Source: Arenibacter sp. ARW7G5Y1 (GTDB lineage: Bacteria; Bacteroidota; Bacteroidia; Flavobacteriales; Flavobacteriaceae). From it: a DNA stretch of 64,000 bases. Within the stretch, counting starts at the first letter, position 1. Each line of letters begins with the position of its first letter. Shown here in pieces: positions 54,542 to 63,658 of this stretch. The position numbers and the translations under genes are program-made. The notes beneath the pieces are model-generated. The model did no database searches. It worked only from the letters and a program-made list of their open reading frames with translations, and was not told the origin of the DNA. The DNA is taken from assembly GCF_003201775.1 (NCBI RefSeq), contig NZ_QJJZ01000011.1, positions 124,001 through 188,000 of the forward strand, written 5' to 3'.

Positions 54542-55399
54542 ATGAATTCGTTATATAAATCAGAAATAGGTCAAAAAGAGATTATAAATCTTTATGAACA
54601 AAAAATAAAGGATTTAGACATAGATTATAATTACAAAATTATTGATACTGAATTTGGGAAAACCAATATTATCGTCACAGGAGATGCATCAAAGCCACCG
54701 ATAATGCTAATTCATGGCTCCAATGGCTGTGCTCCCATCGCTTTGGAAACCTATCCCAACCTACATAAAGATTTTCAAGTCTTTGCCGTAGACGTTCTTG
54801 CCCAACCAAATAAAAGTGCAGAAACTAGATTGAGTATGAAGGACCACAGTTATGGCATATGGATCAATGACATTATCAATCAGCTAAACCTAAATAATGT
54901 GACCATGGCCGGATTTTCCTTTGGGGGACTGATCATACTCAAAACATTGATCCAGAATGAAAAAAAGATCAAAGAGGTATTTTTATCGGCCCCTGCCTTC
55001 ATAGTCAATGGAAACCCATTTGTTTTACTGCTGAAAGTATTTATTCCTATGAAACTTTATATAAGAACCCATAAGACCAAATACCTTGAAAAATTTTTAA
55101 CAACCCTTTTTACTGAGCCAGATAATTTTGCTCTTAAATATTTGGCAAAGGTATTTATACATTTTAAAATGGATTTTACTCCTGTTCCTGTTATAAAGAA
55201 AGAAGAAGCCAAATTAATAAGTACTCCTATTACGCTAATTGCCGCAAAAAAGGACATTATGTTTCCAGGGGCGAAAATGCTAACACGCGCCAAAAAGATT
55301 TTTCCCTCCTTACAAAGAGTAATTTTGTTGGAAAACTCCAAGCATGTTCAAAACAAAACCGATAATTATATCATTGAGAAAATGATATTGAAAAAGTAA
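54542..55399 (+). CDS. Alpha/beta hydrolase
   Basis: This 285-residue protein has an alpha/beta-hydrolase fold: an oxyanion loop PIMLIHGSNGC, a nucleophile elbow GFSFGG, an acid segment TLIAAKKDIMFPG (Asp) and a catalytic His in ENSKHVQNKT. A small helical cap sits between (about 150-210). The divergent TetR regulator and shared operator suggest the enzyme acts on the inducer or a related ester or peroxide. No signal peptide. Confidence 0.88.
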   Translation: MNSLYKSEIGQKEIINLYEQKIKDLDIDYNYKIIDTEFGKTNIIVTGDASKPPIMLIHGSNGCAPIALETYPNLHKDFQVFAVDVLAQPNKSAETRLSMKDHSYGIWINDIINQLNLNNVTMAGFSFGGLIILKTLIQNEKKIKEVFLSAPAFIVNGNPFVLLLKVFIPMKLYIRTHKTKYLEKFLTTLFTEPDNFALKYLAKVFIHFKMDFTPVPVIKKEEAKLISTPITLIAAKKDIMFPGAKMLTRAKKIFPSLQRVILLENSKHVQNKTDNYIIEKMILKK

Positions 55400-55772
55400 A
55401 GTACTGCATTGATGTGTAAATACAGAGAGCTCCTATATTCCCAACATATTCAGGGGGCTATTGATATCTGTATGGATATTTTGTAAGCGGCATCATTGAT
55501 CCCTATATTGTGCCATAACTCTTTTGACCCTGTCTTTTACAACATGGTAACACCCTATACCTTAGAACAAAAACGGAGACCGCATTAAGTTGTTAACTGG
55601 ACATTTATTTTAAACCTGGCAAATAAGTATTAGCAAGTCCGTTAATTTTTATAATTTGGTATAATGTAAAAAAGCAGCTCTGTATTTACTTATTTGCCAG
55701 TCCACTGTCATTAGAGATGATATAAACTGCGTTCCATATACAAATCATCCATGCTTTACCAATATGTTATAT
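55400..55772. other. Spacer with a 14-base inverted repeat
   Basis: I see no gene here. CTGGCAAATAAGTA at 55616-55629 is repeated inverted at 55687-55700, flanking 57 bases. Confidence 0.6.
55616..55700. repeat. Perfect 14-base inverted repeat around a 57-base centre
   Basis: CTGGCAAATAAGTA and TACTTATTTGCCAG are exact reverse complements. The 85-base unit could be a small MITE-like element or an RNA hairpin. No T-run makes it a terminator. Confidence 0.6.
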
Positions 55773-57392
55773 ATGAAAAATTACCTAAAATTTCTGGCTT
55801 TTATATTATTTACAAGTTGTGCAGATGACAAGAAAAATACTACCGATCCGGCGGAGGTAAACCTAACCACCTTAGGCAATCATATTGAACGTTTATCTTC
55901 TGATGCATTTCTCGGCAGAAAACCCTTTACCGAAGGGGAAGTAAAAACGGTTAACTATCTAAAAGAAGAATTTGAAAAGCTAGGGCTACTTCCCGGCAAT
56001 GGAAATAGCTATTTTCAAAATGTGCCCATGGTTGAAATAACAGGAACTCCGTCCGAAAATATGGTGATTTCTGGCAAAAACGGAAAATTCCAATTGGATG
56101 TATTAAAGGATTTTGTGGCCACCACCAATAAGATCTCAACAAATGTAGGCCTAGACAACTCCGACCTTGTTTTTGCAGGCTATGGCATTGTTGCCCCAGA
56201 ATATGGATGGAACGATTACGAAGGTATTGATTGGAAAGGTAAAACAGCCGTAGTTCTAATTAACGATCCTGGTTTTAAATCCGGAGATTCAACCTTGTTC
56301 AAAGGTAATGAAATGACCTATTATGGACGTTGGACCTACAAATATGAGGAAGCTGCCAGACAAGGTGCCGATGGACTTATAATTATCCATGATACCGAGC
56401 CGGCCTCCTACGGTTGGAATGTTATTGAATCTGGATGGACGGGCGCCAGATTGATCATCGAAAGCGATTTGCCTCTCTTGGATGTTGAGTCGTGGATAAG
56501 TGGTGACAGTGCAGAAAAAATGTTCGATGTTTCCACTATGAAAGGTCTTGACTATAAAACCCTTTCCAGTAATAAAGACTTCAAACCTATTCCGTTAGAC
56601 TTAAAAGTTTCCGTTTCCATTCAAAACAAAATTAAAAAAGATGTATCCAAAAATGTAGTCGCACTTATACCCGGTACCGATAGGAAGGGTGAAGTTATTA
56701 TTTACTCTGCACATTGGGATCACTTTGGCGTTGGAAAAGCAATTGATGGGGATTCCATTTACAATGGTGCTGTCGACAATGCTTCCGGTACTGCTGGTCT
56801 GTTGGCCATAGCAGAAGCCTTCCAAAAGAGTAATCCCACGAACCGTTCCATTGCGTTCATAGCCCTTACTGGAGAAGAACAAGGTTTATTGGGTTCATCC
56901 TATTATGCGGAAAATCCCATTTTTGATCCGAAAAAAACAGTGGCAAATATAAATATTGATGCCCTAGATAGCCCGGGAAAAATGAAGGACCTAACCATTA
57001 CAGGTTATGGGCATTCCGAAATGGATGAATATGCAAAAGCGGCAGCCATGGAACAGAACAGATACATTATTCCGGACCCGGAAGCTGAAAAAGGATATTT
57101 CTTTAGATCGGATCATTTTAATTTTGCAAAAATTGGTATCCCCGCTCTGTACGCAAGTGGCGCTTATGAAGGATTTGAAAAAAATATTGAGGAAATAAAG
57201 GCCTATAATGATTATTACCGTATCCATAAATACCATCAACCCTCGGATGAATACCATCCTGAAACAACCGAATTAAGTGGGGTTCAATTGGATTTACAAT
57301 TACTTTTTAAGGTTGGGTTAAAATTATCCAATGAAGATTATTTTCCCAAATGGTATGAGGGAAGTGAGTTTAAGGCGGCAAGGGAGCAATAA
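55773..57392 (+). CDS. M28-family zinc metallopeptidase lipoprotein with PA domain
   Basis: This protein has about 539 residues, starting at ATG 55773 (MKNYLKFLAFILFTSC, lipobox at Cys16). The peptidase region has YSAHWDHFG (metal His), YNGAVDNASGTAG (metal Asp), LTGEEQGLLGS (catalytic/metal Glu), ANINIDALDS and RSDHFNF. A protease-associated (PA) domain is inserted earlier (about 130-245, DLVFAGYGIVAPEYGWNDYE). It is an aminopeptidase-type enzyme acting at the outer membrane or periplasm. The gene is followed 57 bases later by an AraC regulator. Confidence 0.9.
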   Translation: MKNYLKFLAFILFTSCADDKKNTTDPAEVNLTTLGNHIERLSSDAFLGRKPFTEGEVKTVNYLKEEFEKLGLLPGNGNSYFQNVPMVEITGTPSENMVISGKNGKFQLDVLKDFVATTNKISTNVGLDNSDLVFAGYGIVAPEYGWNDYEGIDWKGKTAVVLINDPGFKSGDSTLFKGNEMTYYGRWTYKYEEAARQGADGLIIIHDTEPASYGWNVIESGWTGARLIIESDLPLLDVESWISGDSAEKMFDVSTMKGLDYKTLSSNKDFKPIPLDLKVSVSIQNKIKKDVSKNVVALIPGTDRKGEVIIYSAHWDHFGVGKAIDGDSIYNGAVDNASGTAGLLAIAEAFQKSNPTNRSIAFIALTGEEQGLLGSSYYAENPIFDPKKTVANINIDALDSPGKMKDLTITGYGHSEMDEYAKAAAMEQNRYIIPDPEAEKGYFFRSDHFNFAKIGIPALYASGAYEGFEKNIEEIKAYNDYYRIHKYHQPSDEYHPETTELSGVQLDLQLLFKVGLKLSNEDYFPKWYEGSEFKAAREQ

Positions 57393-57449
57393 TTACGGTA
57401 CCCTACATCTTCATATTTAAAACCCAATCCACTCGTTAATTCAACCCTT

Positions 57450-58313
57450 TTGAACACTATTCCCAACATATCATTCGAGAGCGAAGAGAACGAAAAAGAA
57501 TTCGAGTTTCTTCATTTATCCAAGTTGTTCGCCAAAATTAAGGGAGGTCTGGAACATAATCCCAACTTGCCACATAGAGTTAACTTTTTTGCCTTGTTAA
57601 TTGTTTCGGATGGGGCAGGATATCATCAAATTGATTTAAAGGAATTTCCCTTAAAAAAAGGGACGGTATTAAAAATAGCCAAGGGTCAGGTTCATGCCTT
57701 TCAGGAAGATCCAGATTATGACGGATTTCTTATTTTATTTACAGAAGAATTTGTTCTGAATTATTTTTCCAAATCGTCCATTGAGTTTATTTCCCATCTG
57801 TATAATTATCATATTTCCAGACCACTAGTGCATGGGGGAAATTTAAATGAAGCCTTCATAGAGGAGATACTGCTTGAACTGGAGGCAGAAAACACCTACG
57901 CACAAAGGAACATTGTAGGCGCCATGCTAGAATTATACCTGCTACGATTGGAAAGATTTACACATTCTGCCCAACTGCCAAAGCAGAACCACCAACATTA
58001 TTCTATATTTCTTGATTTTAAAAATTTGGTGGAAAAACAATATACCCTGACCCGGAACGTAAAGGACTATGCAAAAATGCTACAGGTATCTACCAAACAT
58101 TTAAACCTGATTGTTAAAGAATTTACCTTGAACACGGCCAAACATTTTATTGATGATTTTGTAACGCTCGAATCAAAAAGGGCCATAGCCAGTACAAGTG
58201 CTAGTTTAAAGGAAATAGGTTATGCCATGGGTTTTGACGAAGTGACCAATTTTACCAAATTTTTCAAAAAACATACTGGCACTACCCCCAAACAATTTAA
58301 GGCTGAATTATAA
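57450..58313 (+). CDS. AraC-family transcription regulator
   Basis: This 287-residue protein begins at a TTG codon (MNTIPNISFESEENEK); no in-frame ATG lies near the start. The N-terminal cupin-like sensor (about 30-130) includes GAGYHQIDLKEFPLKKGTVL. The C-terminal double HTH (about 185-285) contains VKDYAKMLQVSTKHLNLIVK and SLKEIGYAMGFDEVTNFTKF, the AraC signature. Ligand unknown. It may control the peptidase before it or the sulfatase-like gene after it. Confidence 0.88.
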   Translation: MNTIPNISFESEENEKEFEFLHLSKLFAKIKGGLEHNPNLPHRVNFFALLIVSDGAGYHQIDLKEFPLKKGTVLKIAKGQVHAFQEDPDYDGFLILFTEEFVLNYFSKSSIEFISHLYNYHISRPLVHGGNLNEAFIEEILLELEAENTYAQRNIVGAMLELYLLRLERFTHSAQLPKQNHQHYSIFLDFKNLVEKQYTLTRNVKDYAKMLQVSTKHLNLIVKEFTLNTAKHFIDDFVTLESKRAIASTSASLKEIGYAMGFDEVTNFTKFFKKHTGTTPKQFKAEL

Positions 58314-58566
58314 TGATCTGGTTCCTTGTCTTTGCCATTTTCACCCTAAGATTTGCTTACCTCCCAGTGTGATCCAGTAACATAAATTTTTGTCGACCAA
58401 AACTCACACTACTCCAAAAACAACCCTACCCCTATTCTATTTATGGAACTGATTAAGTATTGGTTTCACATTTACCATTTTTATCAAATCATTCACCTTT
58501 CCCAAAATTTCTATTAATGCGAATTTTGTAAGGAATTAAACAAGTCTTCAAATTAAATCTATTGAT

Positions 58567-59994
58567 ATGAACAAATTGAAAAATCGAATAGCGGTTACAT
58601 ATTCCTTTAAAACAATCAGAAACCATGTAATTATTAAAGGGGCTTTGCTTATTTTGGGAATTATTTTGATGCAGGCATGTCATAATTCGCCAAATCAAAA
58701 TACATCACAAGTGCAGGATCAAGAACATCCGAATATCACCAAATTAAAGAATCAGAGTGCCGAATTTATTCCAGAAATCATCAAATTAAACGACAAGGTT
58801 TATGTGGCCGTGGGATATGATGGTTCTAACGCCTCCATGGTTATTGGAGATCAAGGGGTAGTGATAATCGATGCACTACGTGCCTTGGGTGCTGCAGAGA
58901 AGGTAGCGCAAGAATTCCGGAATATCACAGATAAACCTGTGAAAGCCTTAATTTATACGCATGGCCATCTGGATCATACTGGAGGTACATCAGCTTTTAT
59001 CGGCCATAACAAGGAGGTAAAAATCATTGCAAGAGCAGGGTTTAAGGATGAATTACAGGAGCGCTCACCGGTAGAGCCCATTTTAAAACAGCGAAACATT
59101 CGTCAGTTTGGTCGCGATTTACCCGCTAAAGATATCATTAACAGAGGTGTTGCTGCAGGTATAACACCTACTGATAGGGCTGGGAAAGGATATATTGCAC
59201 CTAACCTTACATTTCAGGACTCCATAACCCTTAAGCTTGCCGGCGTAGATATTCAACTGCATGCCGCTGATGGGGAAACAAATGACGAGCTCTTCGTTTG
59301 GATTCCCGACCTTAACACATTATTTACTGGTGATAATTACTATAAATCATTTCCAAACCTTTATGCCATTCGGGGATCCCAATATAGGGATGTAAAATCA
59401 TGGGGCGAATCTATTCAAAAAATGAGCACCTACCCAGTGGAATACCTTGTACCCGGGCATACACGTCCTATCTCAGGAAAAGTACTTGTCCATGACAATC
59501 TCAAAAACTACGCTACGGCAATCCTTAGCGTCTATCAACAAACCATAGATGCCATGAACAAGGGCTATACCCTTCAGCAAACCGTTGACAGCGTTAAATT
59601 GGCCGATTCATTGATAAATCAACCCAACTTACAAGAGTTTTATGGTTCGGTGCCATGGGGTGTTAGATCTATATTTCTACACTATGTTGGCTGGTTCGAT
59701 GGCAACCCTACCAACCTTAATCCCCTATCCTCATCACAAGAGGCCAAACGTATGGCCGAACTGGCTGGTGGAGAAGACAAATTGTTTCAACAGTTGAGTG
59801 CTGCTGTCCAAAAAAGTGATTACCAGTGGGGATTGGAATTGGCCGACTATCTACTTCAAACAGACTATGATAGGGTAAAAGTCACAAAAATAAAAATAGG
59901 GCTATTAAGGAGTCTGGCGGCACAACAAATCAATGCTCCCGCAAGAAACTATTACCTATCCTATTCTTATGAATTGGAGAAGAGTTTGATGTAA
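58567..59994 (+). CDS. Alkyl-sulfatase-like MBL-fold hydrolase
   Basis: This protein has 475 residues. The metallo-beta-lactamase fold carries the metal motif THGHLDHTGG (HxHxDH) and later metal sites near FTGDNYYK and PGHTRP. The C-terminal part has the alkyl-sulfatase dimerisation signature (YGSVPWGVRSIFLHYVGWFD, then GNPTNLNP), as in SdsA/BDS1-type enzymes, but the protein is shorter than SdsA1 (about 650). The N terminus has a hydrophobic segment with LMQAC, which could be a lipobox after a long leader. Substrate is uncertain; sulfate-ester hydrolysis is the best guess. Confidence 0.82.
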   Translation: MNKLKNRIAVTYSFKTIRNHVIIKGALLILGIILMQACHNSPNQNTSQVQDQEHPNITKLKNQSAEFIPEIIKLNDKVYVAVGYDGSNASMVIGDQGVVIIDALRALGAAEKVAQEFRNITDKPVKALIYTHGHLDHTGGTSAFIGHNKEVKIIARAGFKDELQERSPVEPILKQRNIRQFGRDLPAKDIINRGVAAGITPTDRAGKGYIAPNLTFQDSITLKLAGVDIQLHAADGETNDELFVWIPDLNTLFTGDNYYKSFPNLYAIRGSQYRDVKSWGESIQKMSTYPVEYLVPGHTRPISGKVLVHDNLKNYATAILSVYQQTIDAMNKGYTLQQTVDSVKLADSLINQPNLQEFYGSVPWGVRSIFLHYVGWFDGNPTNLNPLSSSQEAKRMAELAGGEDKLFQQLSAAVQKSDYQWGLELADYLLQTDYDRVKVTKIKIGLLRSLAAQQINAPARNYYLSYSYELEKSLM

Positions 59995-60087
59995 AAGCAT
60001 TCTTTGTGTATGCTCAATCATCAATATTAACAATACATTGACCTATTAAAATAGCCAAATCAATGGCTATTTGGTAAAAAAACAACG

Positions 60088-60285
60088 ATGAGTCAAGTTG
60101 CCGATTGCCCAAGCTGTGGGGGCAAATCCAAAGTAAAGGAAATACATGGCCAAGTCACCTATGTAGCCATTCAAGATGACGTACTCTTTAAAAAAGTATC
60201 TCAACTTAAAAAAGCCATGGAAAAATTTAAGGAAAAAGCCGAATCCTTGGAAAAGGAATTGGAAGTTTTAACGACAAACAAATAG
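60088..60285 (+). CDS. Small Zn-ribbon/coiled-coil protein
   Basis: This 65-residue protein has a C-P-S-C-G-G knuckle near its start (DCPSCGGKSKV). The second half is a coiled coil (VSQLKKAMEKFKEKAESLEK). Only one Cys pair is present, so a metal would need a dimer or partner. It ends 1 base before the ferric-reductase-like gene, so it opens the rightward operon. Function unknown. Confidence 0.6.
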   Translation: MSQVADCPSCGGKSKVKEIHGQVTYVAIQDDVLFKKVSQLKKAMEKFKEKAESLEKELEVLTTNK

Positions 60286-60286
60286 A

Positions 60287-60910
60287 ATGAATTTTATAAA
60301 ACGAAACTACGGATGGATGATTGTAGCCGTTTTGGCCATCTTGCCCCTATTTATCATTTTTGGTATGTTTAATATCGAATTTTCCAATGGGTTGTCCATT
60401 AGCTTGATTGAAGGTGCTGGAAGTGAAGGAAGATCCACTTTGGAAATGTTGTATCATATTTCCGGTGAATTTGCAATACGTTGGATGACAGCTGTTCTTA
60501 CTTGTACCCCCTTCTTTATACTATTTGGGGTCAATAACCTTTTTGTACGCCAAGCCATGGGTATAGCTACAGCGGTATGGAGCATCCTGCACTTCATCAT
60601 TTTTGTATGGGGCGAAGGTCTTTTGGAAACATTTACCCAAGCCAACTACATTGCTGGCTTTATAGCGGTACTTATATTGCTACCATTGTTGTATACATCC
60701 AATAGAAAATCCATGAAAAGATTAAAGGCGAAGTGGAAAAAATTGCAAAGTTTGGCGTATGTTGCCATAATTCTGAGTTTACTTCATGTAGCTCTTTTAG
60801 ATAAAACCTGGCTGATCTATGCGGTAATTGTTGGCTTGGGATTTATTATAAGAATAACCCCTATTAAAGAAAGCATTATGGCATATCGATTACAAATTAA
60901 AAAAATATAA
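60287..60910 (+). CDS. Ferric-reductase/MsrQ-like heme membrane protein
   Basis: This 207-residue protein has about six membrane segments and histidines at positions where heme-binding ferric reductase-like proteins have them: H in LYHISGEFA, SILHFIIF and LSLLHVALL. The pattern and length match MsrQ (YedZ-like). In E. coli MsrQ delivers electrons to the periplasmic methionine sulfoxide reductase MsrP. MsrP is not seen here. It is in an operon with a flavin reductase-type gene that could supply its electrons. Confidence 0.72.
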   Translation: MNFIKRNYGWMIVAVLAILPLFIIFGMFNIEFSNGLSISLIEGAGSEGRSTLEMLYHISGEFAIRWMTAVLTCTPFFILFGVNNLFVRQAMGIATAVWSILHFIIFVWGEGLLETFTQANYIAGFIAVLILLPLLYTSNRKSMKRLKAKWKKLQSLAYVAIILSLLHVALLDKTWLIYAVIVGLGFIIRITPIKESIMAYRLQIKKI

Positions 60911-60913
60911 CTC

Positions 60914-61768
60914 ATGAAAATTGCAGTAACATCCGTTAGCGGACACCTTGGGGCTTCAATAGCAAAGGCACTGATTCAGGAAATTGGCAGGGACAATGTA
61001 ATAGGCATTGCACGTACGCCAGAAAAGGCCAAGCACTTGGGCGTGGAAGTTAGAAAAGGCGATTACAATAGTCGTGAAGATTTTGATGTTGCCTTAAAAG
61101 GAGTTGATAAAGTGTTATTGGTTTCGGGAATGGACCAACCCCAAAAAAGAATTCAGCAACACCGAAATGTGATAGAGGCGGCGAGGCTAAATGGAGTACA
61201 AAAAATAGTATACACCAGTATTGTAGGCGATGAAGAAAATACAGCCTTCAGTCCGGTGGTAAAAAGCAATCGCCAAACGGAAGAAGATGTGCGCAACTCG
61301 GGTTTACAATGGATTATTGGCAGAAATGGCATCTATATTGAACCAGACCTGGAATACATTGATACCTATGTAGAGGAAGGTAGGATTACCAATTGCGCAG
61401 GAGACGGAAAATGCGCTTATACCAGTCGTGAAGAATTGGGTTTTGCCTACGCACAACTACTTCTAAATGAGGAGCTAAACGGACAAACCTTAAATCTAGT
61501 TGGAGAAGCCATTACCCAAACCCAATTGGCGGAATATATCAATCAGGTGTATAAAACCAATTTAAAATATGCCACTGTTTCCTTTGAAGACTATAAAAAA
61601 GAACGCCAAGCTGCCTTGGGAGAATTTCTAGGGACTATCATATCCGGTATTTATGAAGGAATTGCGAATGGTGCCAACGATGTAGTTTCCGATTTTGAAA
61701 AGGCGGCCGGAAGGCCACATAAATCCCCTTTAGCCATGATAGGGAATTACCATAAAAAGCATTCATAA
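60914..61768 (+). CDS. NmrA-like NAD(P)H-binding SDR protein
   Basis: This 284-residue protein has a Rossmann start KIAVTSVSGHLGASIAKALI (a G-x-x-G-x-x motif), then RTPEKAKHLGVEVRKGDY and KVLLVSGM, and KIVYTSIVGDEE. This is the NmrA/quinone-oxidoreductase-2 (QOR2)-like atypical SDR group. It begins 3 bases after the preceding gene. In the operon it could reduce a quinone or sense NAD(P)H. Substrate not predictable. Confidence 0.82.
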   Translation: MKIAVTSVSGHLGASIAKALIQEIGRDNVIGIARTPEKAKHLGVEVRKGDYNSREDFDVALKGVDKVLLVSGMDQPQKRIQQHRNVIEAARLNGVQKIVYTSIVGDEENTAFSPVVKSNRQTEEDVRNSGLQWIIGRNGIYIEPDLEYIDTYVEEGRITNCAGDGKCAYTSREELGFAYAQLLLNEELNGQTLNLVGEAITQTQLAEYINQVYKTNLKYATVSFEDYKKERQAALGEFLGTIISGIYEGIANGANDVVSDFEKAAGRPHKSPLAMIGNYHKKHS

Positions 61769-61778
61769 AAACAGAGGT

Positions 61779-62507
61779 ATGAGTTTTATTGAAACTATTT
61801 TAAAATCCGTCGTATTAAATGAAGCTGTAATCACCGAAAAAGTGAAACTTTCCGAGGCTGCTTTTAAAATTCGTCTAGAAAATGAAAACATAGGCAAAAC
61901 CAATTTTATACCAGGCTCTTTCCTGCGTATGGGATTGGGTATAGGCAGGGATGAATTGTCATTGAAAGACAAAATGAGAAGCTATAGCATTTGGGATATC
62001 GATAAGGACAAGTCGTATATGGATGTGGCCATTGCCATCCACAGCAATGGTATTGGCAGTCAATGGATAAAGGAATGCCATGTAGGTGAAAAGGTTTATT
62101 TTAAAACCAAAAAAGGCAACTTTTTGGCAGATGTCTCTGCCGATAGCTACATGATGGTAGGCGACCTCTCTGCACTATCGCACCTTTATATGATTCGTCG
62201 AAATATTGGCAAGGACAAACAGGTGGAAAGCATTTTGTACAGCCAAGATAAACAAGACCTGTTTCCTGATGTTGACGGTACCCTACCATTCGATTTTTAC
62301 GGATTGCCAAAAAATCCTTCCGAAGATATTATTGCGATGATAAGAGAAAAAGTCTCTACATTTAAGGGAAAAAAAATGGCATACATAGCAGGTGATAGTA
62401 GAATTTGTGTGACCTTAAACCATTTTTTTAGACAAGAACTGAATTGGGAAACCAAGCAAGTTAAAACCAAACCTTTCTGGAATCCAGATAAAAAAGGACT
62501 TGAATAA
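61779..62507 (+). CDS. Siderophore-interacting-protein-type flavin reductase
   Basis: This 242-residue protein belongs to the FAD-binding siderophore-interacting (ViuB-like) group. FAD-binding is suggested by KMRSYSIWDID (the R-x-Y-S/T motif). Other segments are YMMVGDLSALSHLYM and KKMAYIAGDSRICVTLNHFF in the NAD-binding half. Such proteins reduce ferric siderophores or other acceptors. It lies between the SDR and EgtB genes, and its stop overlaps the EgtB start by one base (TAATG). Confidence 0.8.
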   Translation: MSFIETILKSVVLNEAVITEKVKLSEAAFKIRLENENIGKTNFIPGSFLRMGLGIGRDELSLKDKMRSYSIWDIDKDKSYMDVAIAIHSNGIGSQWIKECHVGEKVYFKTKKGNFLADVSADSYMMVGDLSALSHLYMIRRNIGKDKQVESILYSQDKQDLFPDVDGTLPFDFYGLPKNPSEDIIAMIREKVSTFKGKKMAYIAGDSRICVTLNHFFRQELNWETKQVKTKPFWNPDKKGLE

Positions 62508-63658
62508 TGCATATATTGGACCAGTACAAAGAAGTTCGAGCTTATACAGAATTCATCTGCAAGCCTCTCAAAACAGAAGATTATGTGGTGCAGGTTGCCG
62601 AATTTGCAAGCCCGGCAAAATGGCAATTGGCACATAGTAGTTGGTTTTTTGAAACCTTTATCCTACTGCCCCACCTCTTGGATTATAGGCCTTTTAATAA
62701 AGATTTTGCCTACCTGTTCAACAGTTATTACAACAATGCAGGAGACAGGGTTTTAAGGGCAAAACGCGGTAATCTCACCAGACCTACCACAGAAGAAGTG
62801 TATGCCTATAGACAATATGTGGATACGGCTATGGGGCAATTGTTGCATCAAAAGCTGGATGCCAATGTCGTTCAATTGATCACTTTGGGATTGCACCACG
62901 AGCAGCAGCATCAGGAATTATTACTGAGCGATATCAAATATATGTTTGGACAAAATCCATTGTTTCCTGTTTATGATGCCGACACTAGTTTATTGGGCCA
63001 AGAAAGCAATACCGAATCGGGAAATATAAAAATTCCGGAAGGGGTCTACACCATAGGATATCAAGGAGATGGTTTTTGTTTTGACAATGAATTGGGAGTA
63101 CACAAGGTGTACTTACATGATTTTGAAATTCAAAAAGGTCTGGTTACCAATGGCGAATACCTGAAGTTTATTGAAGCTGGTGGCTATAGTGATTTTAATT
63201 TGTGGCTGGATGAAGGCTGGTCCTGGTTACAGCAAAACCGAGTTTCAATGCCATTGTATTGGCATCTAATGGATGGCCAATGGATGCATTACACCTTAAA
63301 GGGGTTTCAGAAAATAAACGAAAATGATATTTTAAATCACATCAGTTTTTATGAAGCCATGGCTTTTGCCGAATGGAAAGGCATGCGATTACCTACAGAA
63401 TTTGAGTGGGAAATAGCTTCGGACAGACTTAATTGGGGGCAGCGTTGGGAATGGACCAACAGTGCATATTTACCGTACCCCGGTTTTAAAAAGGCCGATG
63501 GTGCCATTGGGGAGTACAATGGCAAATTTATGATCAACCAAATGGTGCTAAGAGGCGCCTCTATGGCTACCTCTCCAAAACATAGCAGACCCACTTATCG
63601 TAATTTTTTTCATCCAGATGCCCAATGGCAGTTTACTGGTATACGCTTAGCTAAATGA
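62507..63658 (+). CDS. egtB: EgtB, ergothioneine sulfoxide synthase-like
   Basis: This 383-residue protein joins a DinB-like N-terminal domain with the iron ligands (LGLHHEQQHQELLL, an HxxxHxE motif, and HSSWFFE upstream) to a C-terminal FGE-sulfatase-like domain (ASDRLNWGQRWEWTNSAYLP and TGIRL at the end). It is a nonheme-iron enzyme that forms the C-S bond between a thiol and N-trimethylhistidine. Overlap with EgtD (ATGA) supports a common pathway. Its thiol donor (cysteine or gamma-glutamylcysteine) is not evident. Confidence 0.9.
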   Translation: MHILDQYKEVRAYTEFICKPLKTEDYVVQVAEFASPAKWQLAHSSWFFETFILLPHLLDYRPFNKDFAYLFNSYYNNAGDRVLRAKRGNLTRPTTEEVYAYRQYVDTAMGQLLHQKLDANVVQLITLGLHHEQQHQELLLSDIKYMFGQNPLFPVYDADTSLLGQESNTESGNIKIPEGVYTIGYQGDGFCFDNELGVHKVYLHDFEIQKGLVTNGEYLKFIEAGGYSDFNLWLDEGWSWLQQNRVSMPLYWHLMDGQWMHYTLKGFQKINENDILNHISFYEAMAFAEWKGMRLPTEFEWEIASDRLNWGQRWEWTNSAYLPYPGFKKADGAIGEYNGKFMINQMVLRGASMATSPKHSRPTYRNFFHPDAQWQFTGIRLAK

